Assembly (NCBI GenBank): GCA_004194705.1
Contig: SADC01001279.1
Location: forward strand, 1-64,000
DNA: 64,000 bases
DNA from: Ditylenchus dipsaci
Taxonomy: Eukaryota; Nematoda; Chromadorea; Rhabditida; Anguinidae
Direction: 5' to 3'
Under the pieces are notes generated by a model. That model was not told the DNA's origin. It saw nothing but the letters and a program-made list of their open reading frames with translations, and did no database searches. Below, piece by piece: positions 1-11,199 of the stretch. Both the position numbers and the translations under genes were made by a program. Within the stretch, counting starts at the first letter, position 1; every line of letters begins with the position of its first letter.

Positions 1-810
1 AAATAATAATTAAAAATCGGAAAAAAATAAGCTTGGGGAACAAGGAAAAAAATAGAAGTGCCTATTCCAGAAATCGACTGGTATCTGATCCAGAATTAGC
101 CCTGATCTTGCATACCTCCAGTATTTCCTCCAGTTGCCATACATGCATAATTAATCTTACATCTCCCATAATATAGCCCAAAGACAGCAACAATTACTTG
201 ATGAGTAATAGAGAACATGCCTAAAATCACATCAAAAGTTGTCTTTGATAAAAAAACTAGATGTAGAACAATTTTTGACGAAATATGACGTATGCTAATA
301 ACGGTCTTTTTGCAATCCTAATCGAAAAATGTCCACTTCAGGTGACGGAAATAGGTGCCTGTCGATTAGATGAAGTTTTTGTTATCACAAATGATTTTAC
401 CTGGATATCTTCTTATTTTGTTGTGCTGGAGAATTGCATTTCTTTGTCGTTTTTTCACTTTCTCCTCTGCAACCACAAATCCTTTGTGGGTCATTTAGAA
501 GTTTTTTAACAAAAGGAAAAACAAGAGCTTTTTTGATTGCTATCAAAGATTACTGTCAGACTAACTTGAACACTTTTATGCTAGTCTTGACTGGTCTTAC
601 GAAGCACATTATTCACATAAAGCTAATTGAAATTTTTAACATTTTTCTTAGTTTACAAGATAAACAAAAAACATTAAAGTTGATTTTTCAGGCTGAAATT
701 CACGGAAAAACAAATTGCAACACCAAAGTCTAAAAATTTTACCATAATTGATTGCTCTTTAGAATATCCTTGAATTTTTCAGTTTTGTAACCGGCTTTCT
801 TTTAAATTCA
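1..810. other. No gene recognised
   Basis: AT-rich sequence with only short ORFs in frames without splice or family support. I see no conserved domain, tRNA-like fold or obvious repeat. Confidence 0.5.
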
Positions 811-814
811 TTAA

Positions 815-1041
815 AGACCCTGTCTCTTGCTGCTCAACGGTCCCGCGCCAATTTAAAAAATGTTCATTATCATGAACTTCTCTTCGGATTTTTCAAAAAG
901 TTTCTAACAACACAAGGCCTCGAATTTTATTTTAGGTGTAGTTCTGTTAGAAACAAGTCAAAAAATCCGTACAGAACTTCAATTATTAGGGAATTTTTTT
1001 TGAATTGGCGCGGACCATTGATTAGGAAGAGACAGGGTTCT
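815..1041. mobile_element. TTAA-flanked foldback element, AGGACC family
   Basis: Both sides carry TTAA (811-814, 1042-1045). The ends are inverted copies of AGACCCTGTCTCTT / AAGAGACAGGGTTCT, and the arms continue inward as a long imperfect hairpin (ATTTTAGGTGTAGTT in the loop region). There is no coding capacity, so it is a non-autonomous element. TTAA target sites are typical of piggyBac and Kolobok; which applies is not decided here. Related copies lie at 28.08, 31.35-32.34, 49.38 and 63.41 kb. Confidence 0.7.
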
Positions 1042-1502
1042 TTAATAACGCCATCTTGCCACCAAAATAGCGATGGTAATTTGTTCTATTGTCGGCTGTT
1101 TCCATAAACTTACTCTTTGTTATGTTTTTTTGTTAGTGCTCTGTTTTATTCATATAAAGATGGGCAAAAGTTAGGTTAAAAACCGCCGGTTCTTTCTGGA
1201 CCTTGCTGTCATTCTTGTCGTTCTGCCTTAGTGTCTTCTCTTTTGTTCTCAGTTTCAGCGTGTGATAAAAAACCTTGTTCCCTAATAAAAAGCACTAGGA
1301 ACTGCAGCACCTCAAAGCTCACCATTCCTTGTATACAATATCATGTAAATGCCATAAAATAGTAATGTGTAAACACAACAAAAATACAAAGAAGGCAGAA
1401 AAGTTGTCCTTGAATCTTGACTCTAACTCTGCAAAAAACCAATAATGAAAATTCCAGTGCAGTTTTTGAGGTATAAGTTTTTCCTCTTATTTTTTTGTAA
1501 AC

Positions 1503-4500
1503 ATGTTTTTAAATTGCTATTTATTTACTAACTTTTTGCTGCAAACACTCGGTGCTCCAAACAACGGCGTTTTCCATCCAAAAAATACTCGGTTAAATGT
1601 GGAGGAGAATTTGAGCGCCAAAGCTGACCAGTTGATATATAAGCCATATACTTATAAAGACTATAGAACGCAACAATACTACCAGAATAGCCAGGCTCAA
1701 CAGCCTACCTATCACTACCCACAACAACAACAGTCGGTTTTTAAAGGGGCATGCCCGTGCCCGACACGGTGAAATTTGAATTTCCAAAGGCGGGACCACT
1801 TTAATGCGTGAGACCAAAAAATTTCAAATTCAAATTGTCATTTGTAATGTATTGGCTGGTATATCAGACGTGTGATACGCAATACTCATGCGAATTTTAT
1901 ATATTTTTGTCATTTTCCAGAATTCGTGGTCATGTTTCACTTATTCAAATTTTTTAGGTTTTCTGAAAGACTCTCAAGCGCGTCCAAATGTCTATTATGT
2001 CGTACAACGGTGGGACCTTGTGGCCATGACAGGACAGAATGTGTTTGCATTGGAAGTGATCTTCGACTCGGTGAACAAATGCTTACGGTTGCGACCAATG
2101 TAAAGAAGGTTAGATAATTTTTTATACTTCCATGTGTGACTTTCGTCTCACTAAGGTGCAAAACGATGACAAGATCTATCTTGGCTGACTGGTTTCCACT
2201 CTGATGCGAAAACTGTCATCGACAAAGTCATTGTGCAGAAAAGCCTCTATGAGTTGAATGAGAATCGCAGAATCAAGCCTCAGGTCATTTGTAGTGTTCA
2301 TTCATCTAAACTCAACTGTTTCCAGGTGGTCTCTACATTGCTTTCCAATTTGCTCTATAGCCCGTCTTTTGGTTCTTTCTTCGTCGAGCCATTGATCGCT
2401 GGTCTGTATCCCGTCACGACAACAAGCCTTTCATCTTCTATGACTCGATTGGTTGCGAATCTCGCCCAGAGGACTTCCTTGCGACGGGTACTGCTGCCGA
2501 TCTTGTCTCGCGGTTCTGAAGGTATTTTTTCGAGACATGTAAAAGCATTTCATTTATTTTAGCTTTCTGGCGTAGGGGATAAATCTGGATGAGCTGTTCG
2601 AAGCCACTTCTCAGGTTCTTCTCTCGGCTTTGGATCGCAACATATGTTTCGGTTGGGGTGCCGTCATCTACACAATCACCAAGGACAAGTCAACGTGAAG
2701 ACAATCAAGACTCGACAGGATTAAAAACACTATAAAGACAATGCGTTTGAAATTTTCTGTTGTTATTGTCTGATTGGTGGAATAAAGTTGTCGCTTGCTC
2801 CCTTTGTAACTTCACGATCTGCAATTTCGTAGTTTGGGTGCGCTCAAAAAATCAATCATCGTAATTTAAATTTCGATAGTGCTGCCCATTGCGTGGGTAT
2901 GCTAGACACAGCACGAGTAAAGCTGCCAATAAGTTAGCCAATAAGACAAAAACGGATAGCGGATACCAACCGCTATCAAATTCTAAAATAAAGCATTTGT
3001 AGAATGATTTAGAACGAGTTCAGGGTTTTCAAAGACACTATGTCGCCTGTCACAGACAAAAGTCTTCTGTCTTTTTTGATATGTAAGTTGAGATGTGCGG
3101 AGGTGTTCGATGTCGGACAGGAGAAATACAACAATATTCAACACATTATACCGTACGCCTTTTATAAACGTCCTCCCAAAACCGTTATTTTCTTTGTTCA
3201 TTTGTAGTATTTTCGATTCATCTTTAGGTATTGACACCAAGGCATGTCAGATACCAAATCTAGCTGAGAACTGAGCTAAATTTTCATACGTAGCATGCTA
3301 AGGTATCAAATCCCAAAAGTGCTAAAAACACAAAAAATAAATGAAAAAAGACAGGATTTTGGGAGGGTGTTATTAGAGGAAATATGATGCAGTCGAACTT
3401 GTATAGAACCTGGAAAGAGCACCAATCGGATCGATCAAAGATGCTCTTGTATCAGGGTACTCTCATATTGAGAGTGACTTTTAACATAAAAAGCTCCCCT
3501 CGACGACAAACCAAGTGCTCTTATAGCCAGGGTGTCTATATCGGAGTGCTCTTATATCCAGTTTGACTGTACTATGTACGACTTCGAGTTCTTGTTACTG
3601 AGAAGTAGTAGTTTGAAGAAGTTTTTGAGGCCGAGCAGAAAAGTTGCGAACATTCCGGTTTATCGTTTTTGGGTCGACTTCTCTCTGGCTCTCGCTTTTT
3701 GATCAGCTCACATAAATTTTCTTGTTCCACTGCAGTTTCACTTCGAACTGAAAAAATAAAAACTTTGTCACTCGGTTTCTCGCATGAATCCCTACTTCTA
3801 ACATTAGATAGAAGCAAATAAATACATTCGAAGCGTAATATGTCGGATACAGTCGACTCCCTCTATAACATACTCTCTCCATAAGGAACGATGTTTTTTA
3901 GTTTGGTTGAATTGCCCTAAAAAATGCCCATACAAAGACTCCCTCTATGACGAACTCCCTCCATAACGAACGCCTAAGACCGGTCCCACGGTGTTCGTTA
4001 TAGAGGAGTCGACTGTAGTTACTTTTCAATATCTCGGCTGTGACAAAGCAGGATAATAAAGTAAGCGTGAGGATTGCGTAGCACACGTCTGATACACCGC
4101 AGCCAATACATTACAAATGACAATTTGAATTTGAATTTTTTTGGTCTCACGCATTAAAGTGGTCCCCGCCTTTTGGAAATTCAAATTTCACCATGTCGGG
4201 CACGGGCATGCCCCTTTAATTTTAATTTACTAATTTGGGGTGGTTACTACCGAAACTTTCAGTTCTGCTGCCAATTCTATTAAAAAAATTCAAATTTTAA
4301 GCAGCAAAATTTAAATTTTTGCCCAAAATTTTAATTTTCCGACAGCAGATTTGATTTGGCAGGAAAATAAAAAAAAATTTGCAGCAGAATTAAAAATTTT
4401 GTATTAGATTAAATATTAGCTACTTATTTTTGTATGTGTTTAGATACTACTATCCTGCACACAGCCCCTTATTACTACTCCACCTATCCTTCTTATGGTA

Positions 4501-4556
4501 GCGGAGGAGGCCTATTCGGCTTCTGTTTTGTTTGTTTTGGAATGGGAAGGAAATGA
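1503..4556 (+). CDS. Putative secreted Gln/Tyr-rich protein, exon 2 uncertain
   Basis: Exon 1 (1503-1736) starts at ATG and opens with a hydrophobic stretch (MFLNCYLFTNFLLQTLG) that could be a signal peptide ending before APNNG. It becomes rich in Gln and Tyr (YYQNSQAQQPTYHYPQQQQ) and ends at a possible donor (TCG|gttttt). A candidate last exon at 4444-4556 encodes APYYYSTYPSYGSGGG and ends GMGRK-stop, similar in composition, but joining the two in phase needs one base. The intron would hold the whole psmb3-bearing inverted-repeat element, whose left TTAA begins only a few bases after the donor. No family recognised. The low-complexity tail suggests a matrix, cuticle or glue protein, which is inference from composition. 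Confidence 0.4.
1988..2724 (+). CDS. psmb3: Proteasome subunit beta type-3 homologue with frame breaks
   Basis: Non-catalytic beta-3 subunit of the 20S proteasome core; it supports ring assembly rather than cutting peptides. Four exons: 1988-2108, 2156-2283, 2326-2521, 2563-2724. The ATG gives MSIMSYNGGT, and SDLRLGEQM, SLYELNENRRIKP, SNLLYSPSFGSFFVEP, SQVLLSALDRN and the end KTIKTRQD follow in order, all typical of PSMB3. Length is about 204 residues against 205 in human. The frame is lost near 2018, 2050, 2186, 2407, 2515, 2577 and 2690, each explained by one missing base. GT-AG introns and an AATAAA at 2781 show it is not a processed pseudogene. It lies inside a TTAA-flanked inverted-repeat element. 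It may be a captured, decaying copy, or the real gene with assembly errors. Confidence 0.85.
2781..2786 (+). terminator. Polyadenylation signal of psmb3-like gene
   Basis: AATAAA 57 bases after the psmb3 stop codon, at a normal distance for an animal poly(A) signal. Confidence 0.6.
3389..3569. mobile_element. Decayed TA-type palindromic element
   Basis: The ends CAGTCGAACTTGTATAGAAC and the inverse ...TATATCCAGTTTGACTG resemble the pogo-like element at 6350-6449. The left TA is mutated. No coding capacity. Confidence 0.5.
3850..4015. mobile_element. Pogo/Tigger-like MITE, TA target site
   Basis: TA on both sides (3848-3849, 4016-4017). The inverted ends are CAGTCGACTCCCTCTATAAC and GTTCGTTATAGAGGAGTCGA followed by CTG. 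166 bp, no ORF. CAGT-type ends at TA are usual for the pogo branch of Tc1/mariner. Confidence 0.75.
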
Positions 4557-4851
4557 TTTTGGAAGTTTGCTGCTTGTGATTGCTTTTTGTTAATTATTGT
4601 AACCTTTTTGAGCAGAGTGCTCATTATGACCTTTTTAAGGAGAATTTGGCTTTTTTCGAATATCTGTCTTTTTATTATTGTGAAAAATAGTCATGAATCA
4701 TGATACGATAAATCTTTGTTTAAAATTTGTAATTCCCTTTTTGAATTAAATTAAATTTTTGAATCAAAATTAAATGTAATTTTGTGATCGCATGCTCCTA
4801 ATTTCAAAAAAATAAAAGCATCCTGCTCTTGAGGGGCGAAAAAAATATTTT

Positions 4852-5104
4852 GACCCTAGCATTGCGTAGTACCCCCCCCCAACAATTTTCACTAAAAAAA
4901 CTTCAGTAAGTGTACCCAAATACATATTCTAGACCCCGGAACAAGTAAGTAAGACATTTATTAGTCACAAGTGTGACCAGCCTACGGAAGTTGTCAGTCA
5001 CAAGTTACGTACGCTGGCATAGCGTTGTTATTTTTAAGGATTGATAAAGCGGCTTCGGGAAGGTCAGATTCAAGGGGAAGGGATGGTTATTCTATACTAG
5101 CGCC
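4852..5104. mobile_element. GGCGCTA-terminus foldback element, copy 1
   Basis: Left end GACCCTAGCATTGCG followed by a C run; right end TATACTAGCGCC. Flanks AATATTTT and GAAATTTT match at 6 of 8 bases, an eroded 8-bp duplication. The interior has CCTACGGAAGTTGT, shared with the copy at 39871-40111. Confidence 0.6.
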
Positions 5105-5720
5105 GAAATTTTGGCACAGTCGAAATATTTTAACCGTTTACTAGTCGAGCCCAACGTTGCTTGACAATTCCAGATCGGACAAGAATTTAATGGCTCGATA
5201 ACTTTACTATATGAGATTGTGTTAAAATTTGAGTAACTGAAATTCTAATTTCGAATGCACATTTAAATAATTAATTATTGACAAAATTAGGTGGTGCTGC
5301 GTATATTCAAATTTTGCGAATTGCTGGGCTGATCAAGTTTCACGGTCCTTCAACATTATCACTACCATTCCAATTGTGTAATTCTCTTCAAAAGCTAAAA
5401 GTTATTTTTTCTTCAAACAATAGAATTCCATCAACTGCGAAAAACAAGTGAATAAACTATTAGAAAAAGCATGAAAAATAATCGACTATTTGTGCAACCA
5501 GTTTCTTTTCACACTTTTAACTGATTGCTGTTGTAATAGTTGTAAAATAAAGTTCATACATAAAACAATAATGACAAGCACAACAAAAGTTCATCATAAT
5601 TTTACACAAAATTCAGTCCAAAAGAATAGTGATAATAGCCAAAATGAGTACTTTTGCCCTCCTTTGTTCTAACCCATATAAATATAAGGGTCAGCAATCA
5701 TTGCGTGAAAGTTTCTTACA
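5105..5720. other. Intergenic; fragment of AGGACC-family interior
   Basis: 5125-5180 (ACTAGTCGAGCCCAACGTTG) matches interior sequence of the TTAA elements at 28.3 and 31.5 kb. No gene is seen in the rest. Confidence 0.45.
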
Positions 5721-5723
5721 AAA

Positions 5724-6102
5724 ATGTTATTATTAATATTTTCTTGGTTTTCTTGCCCATTTTTGTGCAATGCCAATACAATTGGAATAATAACAATGAT
5801 TGGGTGGTAATTATGGTGGTGGAAATGGCAATTGGAACAATTACAATGGTGGAAATGGAAATTATGGCGGTAATAATGGAAATTACTACGGAGACTCTTC
5901 TTCGTCTTACTATGGCAATGGATATAACCCTTGGTATAGTCAACAGCAACAAAGTGGATACAGTCCAAATGGCCAGAACTACAACAACTACTATTATAGT
6001 CAAGGAAATAATGGCGGAGGAGGAGGATCATCAGGAGGAGGTTCAACGCAAGAAGAAGAGCCACATCCAGCTGAAGTCTATACAAACAGATGGAAAAATA
6101 TA
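5724..6102 (+). CDS. Secreted Gly/Asn/Tyr-rich protein, first exon
   Basis: Restoring one T near 5740 and one G near 5803 gives a single frame from the ATG at 5724: a signal peptide (MLLLIFFLVFLPIFVQC), then QYNWNNNNDW and long Gly-Asn-Tyr repeats (GGNYGGGNGNWNNY, NGGNGNYGGNNGNYYG), a Gln cluster and an acidic/basic end (TQEEEPHPAEVYTNRWKNI). The composition resembles structural or adhesive secretions. A donor (ATA|gtgggt) at 6103 may lead to the Gly-rich exon at 6853-6995. No homologue recognised, so function is not assigned. Confidence 0.55.
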
Positions 6103-6349
6103 GTGGGTTGATTGGGATTAAAAACTTCAATTCATAATTAGGTGGGTTCGATTCTCGCCCTAAGTACTCGCTCTTTTTTCTCGATTTTAGACAGCCAAAT
6201 TGCTTGAAACTAGAATTTAAAAAAATTATATGGCCTGTTGTATAGCCTAAAATAATTCCCTATCCCAGAGGGCACGATTTAACTATTTAAAATGCTTCGC
6301 CAACTTATGAAAAGTATTGAAACAGGAAATTAAATGAAGAACACCAATA

Positions 6350-6449
6350 CAGTCAAACCTGGATTCAACACTGCCCAAGGGACCGACCCTATGGTGGTGT
6401 TGTACGAGGGTGGCGTTATATCGGGTGGTGTTGTATCCAGGTTTGACTG
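6350..6449. mobile_element. Pogo-like MITE, TA target site
   Basis: A 100 bp palindrome with TA at 6348-6349 and 6450-6451. The ends are CAGTCAAACCTGGATTCAAC and the inverse GTTGTATCCAGGTTTGACTG. No ORF. Confidence 0.75.
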
Positions 6450-6493
6450 TATAGAATTGGGCTTTTAAAAAAAACACACAAAAACCTCATAAC

Positions 6494-6671
6494 CAGTGAT
6501 GCATTTCCGCGATTTTTCGATCCACTCTAGCTCTAAAATCTTAAGTTAAAAAAATTGCTCCGGCTCTAGCTCCAAGGTCTCAACTTGAAAAATTTGCAGC
6601 TGCTCTGGCTTCTGCTCGGAGCCAGAGATAAAGCAGATCAAGAGCCAGAGCCAGCAAATTATACATCACTG
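6494..6671. mobile_element. hAT-type MITE, duplication CTCATAAC
   Basis: A perfect 8-bp direct repeat CTCATAAC (6486-6493, 6672-6679) brackets ends CAGTGATGCATTT and the inverse ATTATACATCACTG. The interior is rich in GGCTCTGGCTC-like repeats. 8-bp duplications with CAGNG ends are the hAT signature. Confidence 0.85.
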
Positions 6672-6852
6672 CTCATAACCTATATACACTTGTTTTTCTA
6701 TGCCGCGTTGTTCGAAAAAATGTCAAATCGACCAGTTCCCTAAGTCCGTTCATTGATTAGAGAGATCAGCTAGTAATCGACTGTCGCTAGTAATCCACTA
6801 GGAGAACTCAGCTTTTACCTTGACATTCTAAGTGAACCATTAACCATTTCAG

Positions 6853-6995
6853 ATAGTGTTTTGAGTGCTGGAAAAAGAGGGCCTGGCGGTGTGCAGGGCA
6901 TGCTACAGGGAGGAATTGAAGGAGCTGTTATGGGTGGATTTTTGGAGCTATGGGCAGATAAAGTAGACAAACTTTTTCGGAACGCTAAATATTAG
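6853..6995 (+). CDS. Gly-rich terminal exon of a small secreted protein
   Basis: An acceptor (tttcag) is followed by SVLSAGKRGPGGVQG, MLQGGIEGAVMGGFLELWAD and KVDKLFRNAKY-stop. It has GxxxG-like spacing and a GKR site. It may be the last exon of the Gly-rich gene at 5724-6102; the phase across that junction does not fit without a base change, so the link is tentative. A hAT MITE begins 18 bases after the stop. Confidence 0.4.
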
Positions 6996-7012
6996 TTATT
7001 ATATATTTCAGC

Positions 7013-7200
7013 CAGGGTGGCCATATCGTTTTTTGAGAAAGGGGCATGCGATCGAAAAAAGGGGCATTTATAATGAAAAAATTCCAAAAAGGGGGCATTT
7101 TATAATTTTTCAGGGGCATTTTATAATTTCATGCTTTTATGCCCCCTTTTCAAAAAAAAAGGGGGCAAATTTTTTGAAAAGGGGCATTATGGCCACCCTG
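7013..7200. mobile_element. hAT-type MITE, duplication ATTTCAGC
   Basis: A perfect 8-bp repeat ATTTCAGC (7005-7012, 7201-7208) brackets ends CAGGGTGGCCATA and TATGGCCACCCTG. The interior is GGGGCATTTTATAA tandem units in inverted arrangement. No ORF. Confidence 0.9.
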
Positions 7201-7601
7201 ATTTCAGCTATCTATTTAAAAAATGTATGCACAAGTGCAATGATACGTGTTATCAATTATATTGTTAATTATATATTCAATAAAACAATTATATGAGAAG
7301 ATAGCTACGAAGATTTCGATCGAAGGTCTGTATTGAGTTTAAAACTTTTGACACATATTTCCTCGTATAGGTAAAGTATTTCAGCAAGATTCAAAAATTT
7401 CCAAAAGGGGAGACTGCGGCAATTTTAAATAAGTTTCTTCGTTACCAGTCGGCAATGGGTTAAGCTAGCAGTAGCTCAAAAAAATAGTTTGAGTCTGTTT
7501 TAATGTACGCTGAAGTACCCTAGCAGAACACTTAATAAATACGACAGAAATTATTGAAGTTATAGTTCTGGTTACACATTGCATCCATGCAATTATAAAA
7601 A

Positions 7602-7607
7602 TTTATT
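7602..7607 (-). terminator. Polyadenylation signal of L2HGDH
   Basis: AATAAA on the minus strand about 55 bases beyond the L2HGDH stop. Confidence 0.5.
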
Positions 7608-7659
7608 CAATCTATGACAAGTCACAACAACCAGTGTATAATGTAGCTAGAAATCTGAT

Positions 7660-10600
7660 TTAAAAACTAAATTTACTAACTGCTTTTTCCACAACCATTT
7701 TTGCTATAGACAGTGAGCTTGTAGCACCTATAATATTAAATAGAGTAAAAAGACCACGATTAAAAAAGTGTACACTTACCGGGACTTGGGGCGTTTCTGA
7801 CATGCAAAAGTCTAGAGCCCAGCTCTCCTTGACCATCATCAAAAACAAAGTCATCAACGAGTTCACCTGCTTGACTCAAGGCTTGAGCCCTCACACCTGC
7901 TCGTCCCCTAAACAGGTACAAGTGTCAAATATTACTAAAAACGCAGAAGGAGGGCTTGAAACGGGGCTGAATCTTATCAGTCCATTTAGCACTGGACCCC
8001 TGTTAGAAAAGTCTGACCGGACAGTGGTAAGCCTATCACTGTGTCATAGTAAATAAGGTTTTAGGCTAGATTTGGCTGTATCAACAGTTTAAAAAACTTT
8101 GAAGTAAATTATGAAAAAAACCATGAAGTTTGAAGTAAATTTAAAAATTATCCATAAAAGTTAGTGAATTTTCCATGATTTTTTCGCTAAAAATATCAAC
8201 AAGCCAATGTGAGCCTAAAATTTTATTTATTAATCCCGCGCACACCCCTGTTCATGATGAAAAGTTCACCTTATCACATCACTTCTTTTAAGCTCTGGCA
8301 CAAATTTTTGGAGCTGCTTCACTTGTGCAGAGATAAAAATACCTCGATACATTTCTTGAATTCCAAAAGATGCATATTTGAAGATCAGTTTTCTCATGCC
8401 ACTAAAACCGTAAAAATAACGAAAGTAAGGCAATTTTTTACAATTTTAAAACCTGAAAGTCAAGGACTCAAACAAGTCGGGAAGTGATATGTCTGAATAT
8501 TTATAGCCTTCTCGTTTGAAAGCCAGTACTGCATTTGGACCCAGTAAGACTTCTTAAAAATTACATATTGTATCGAAAATAAATTGAAATGTAACTGTAA
8601 CCTCCATTAATGGTTGGTGTGAAATGCACACCCAGGAATGGAAAACGAGGATCTGGCACCTGGAGTTGACCTCATGTAAATTGACTAAAATGACAGAAAA
8701 CATACTGGATAAATATTAGTGCTTATCAAATGGTGTTTTTCTGGCTTCAAGTACAAATATTCGCCACGAAAAGGCACAATTTTAGGAAATTCTGAACATT
8801 TTGAATTATTTTTTGTCGAAGTATAAAGCGTCTCAAGAAATTCACCTAGTTTCAAATGGCCATAAATTTTTTTGAAATTCTGTTTTCTAGATTTGACTTT
8901 TTTGAGCCAAATTGAATACCTTACCGCTATCCATTCAATACCAGACAGTAGGAGAATCAAGAAATTATATACCGAAAAAAATTCGGGCTCAAAAAGGTTT
9001 ATTCGTAAAAGCCGTTTAAAGATCGCATCATAAAAAGTTGTGGCCACTTAAAATAAGGCGAATTTCTCGCCAACCCTGCAATAAACCAAAAATTACGTAC
9101 CCGAACAGCCAGACATGGCAGCGATCCTATCTGACTGCAAGCCTGCGCACGTGATAACATAATTTGCGTACAGTGTGCCCAAAAATTAAATATTAAATTA
9201 GCAACATAACTTATGTTCTAGAAATTTTTTACCTCTTTTGTGTTTGATTCTAATTTCACCGCAAAATCTGCCTGTTCCGAAGTTTTATTGACTTCAATGG
9301 CCTATTGCAAAAAATTTGTCCTTAATCAAAATAATGGTTTAATCAAAGAGTTAAACTATTGGTACAAAAGCAAACCTCCAGCCTGTGTGAAATCTTTAGC
9401 GTAATGTTGAGCGACAAGATTCCAGTCTACAATTCCTGTGTGTGGTGACCAAAGGGCTTGTAACCCTTAAACAAAACAACTGTTTTACTTTTTTCGATTT
9501 TTGAGTATACAAAGTGGTCTTTATATCGGCTAAATTTTAAATAACTCTTATTTTTTTGTTTTATTACTCCGGAACGCTGATATATAGCTTATTTGGAAGC
9601 TCTATCTTTGCCATTGTGATAAAAAAAAGGCGAGATATCTTGCTGAAATGTTGTCGAAATACACCCTTTTCTGAAATCACTGATTTTTTGCAATTGAATA
9701 TCTTGCAAGGCCCTATTGTTTATCCTCTGAGGCAGATCTTCCAAAGACATTTCTATTCTCCCGATAAACTTATTCAAATTGTCGACTAATTTTGTGTAGA
9801 CTCGGCTTGTAATCCACGCCAAAAAAAATCTAATGATTTAATACTGATTGGATCTAGATAAAAAATCAGGCTCCTGTAAACCGCCTCAATAAAATTGGGA
9901 AAAAGCGGTTCATTGAAAAATCGCACATTTCAGCACGTCCTGAAAGTCGCTGGCCTGCCCTGTGACTTAATTTTAAAAAATTTTAAAAATACAAAGAACA
10001 CCAAAAAGAATAAAATTTTGAAAAATGCGAAAAAGGTACCATGGTGAAAAAATGGTGAGAAAAAGGCAAAAAGTGTTTGCAAAGAAACTAACCCGGCAAT
10101 GTGGCTCTATTTCAGTAATTCTTTTGGAGTCGACCATCTCGATTTGCTTGCAACCATTCTTTTTTGCCCTTTCGAACAGTGTCTTCAATTATAAGAATAA
10201 GTGAATGACAAGGTCTTTTTATATAAAATACATCGAGCTTAGGGATTTCACTCTCCTCCGCTGCCACAACTAATTTCCACATTTTCTGTAAGGTATTTTC
10301 TTCTCATCCAGGTAATCATAAGCTAGATCAATGCCTAGATTCAAAAATTAAGTCGAGGTACACAATTTAAAAAATTACGCTTACCTTCAACGCATAATTT
10401 GGCTTTTAGAGTGCCTGGTGTGTAGTATATTCCAGCGTGTAAAACCTGGACAATATTAATTTTTTTATAACTTTTAAGCTGAAAAAACTATTTATTTACC
10501 CCGCTGTTGTGTCCAGTTTGATGTTTAGCTTAAAATCAGGATAACTTAACTTTTATATTTGAGACCTACCTAAAGCTGGTTCTTTTTCAATTAAAGCAAT

Positions 10601-11044
10601 ATTTAGCTGTGGTTTGGCTATTTTCAATTGTCTAGCGGTTGCACAACCTGCAGCAAATTACTCAATAAGGCAAATATTAGGCAAAACTTTGTTATACCAT
10701 ATTACCTCAAAAGTGTGTTTTAAATATTTACAGGATATTTTAAATATATTACAGCTTTACAGGATCAGAAAACTATTTTTTGAAAAGAAATTGTTTAAAA
10801 TTTGATTTTTGCTCTGAGTGACCAAGGTAACTTAGCCTAAAAGATTAGGTGGGAAATTTTGGTGACTTTTTTATGCTTTCTCAATCCCAGCCTGATTTTG
10901 GCTTAAAAAGTGCAAAACATAGAGAATGGCATTACAAATTTCTTTCAAATGTTGAGCATTAATAAAATATTCACCGATGATTCCTCCACCCACAATGACC
11001 ACATCAAAGCAAGAAGATAAGCTGAAAATAGCACCTCTTTTCAT
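7660..11044 (-). CDS. L2HGDH: L-2-hydroxyglutarate dehydrogenase
   Basis: FAD enzyme that oxidises L-2-hydroxyglutarate to 2-oxoglutarate, normally mitochondrial. Exons in gene order: 11044-10975 ([15 protein letters not shown], the dinucleotide-binding motif), 10647-10570 ([12 protein letters not shown]), 10528-10500 (KHQTGHNSG), 10445-10385 ([20 protein letters not shown]), 10334-10232, 10182-10093, weakly resolved sequence 9.97-9.75 kb, about 9180-9101 ([20 protein letters not shown]), 8791-8706 ([16 protein letters not shown]), 8659-8602 ([10 protein letters not shown]), 8552-8453 ([15 protein letters not shown]), 8401-8270, 7907-7780 ([19 protein letters not shown]), 7727-7660 ([12 protein letters not shown]). 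One base is missing near 10276 and another near 9812. The start chosen gives [14 protein letters not shown]; an upstream ORF from 11197 could instead supply a presequence, but its phase does not fit. All key motifs are present. Confidence 0.9.
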
Positions 11045-11199
11045 AAATTTTCCATTTTCACTGATGAGACATACCTTTAGCTGCTTGCATATTAGTGCAC
11101 AACCTTTATTAAAGCATAGACTTAGAGTCAGCTCTAAAATTAGTGCAGATATCTTACGAGGTGAAATTGCAGCATAAATGCTCGCGAACATGCACATAC

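Larger units (their letters stand above)
1745..4215. mobile_element. TTAA-flanked 2.5 kb inverted-repeat element carrying psmb3
   Basis: TTAA is present on both sides (1741-1744, 4216-4219). Inverted terminal repeats of about 150 bp (1745-1890 and 4070-4215) begin AGGGGCATGCCCGTGCCCG and match over nearly their whole length; the left copy is shorter in three mononucleotide runs. A short foldback relative with the same ends sits at 47175-47611. The interior contains a complete four-exon psmb3-like gene plus two smaller TA-flanked elements. Either a DNA transposon captured a host gene with its introns, or the gene became enclosed by a rearrangement between two element copies. Confidence 0.65.

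Noticed and set aside
4861..4880. Poly-C and poly-G runs (also 12582, 16827, 17482, 38731, 39890, 54267) as possible telomere or G-quadruplex signals
   Set aside because: Most lie at fixed positions next to the GGCGCTA termini and are part of that element family; none shows a telomeric hexamer.
5669..6130. Minus ORF of 153 codons opposite the Gly-rich gene
   Set aside because: A His/Tyr-rich shadow of the GGNYGG-coding repeat; the plus frame has a signal peptide and a sensible end.
8209..8487. Plus ORF of 92 codons over L2HGDH exons
   Set aside because: The minus strand has conserved L2HGDH blocks and matching splice sites across the same bases.
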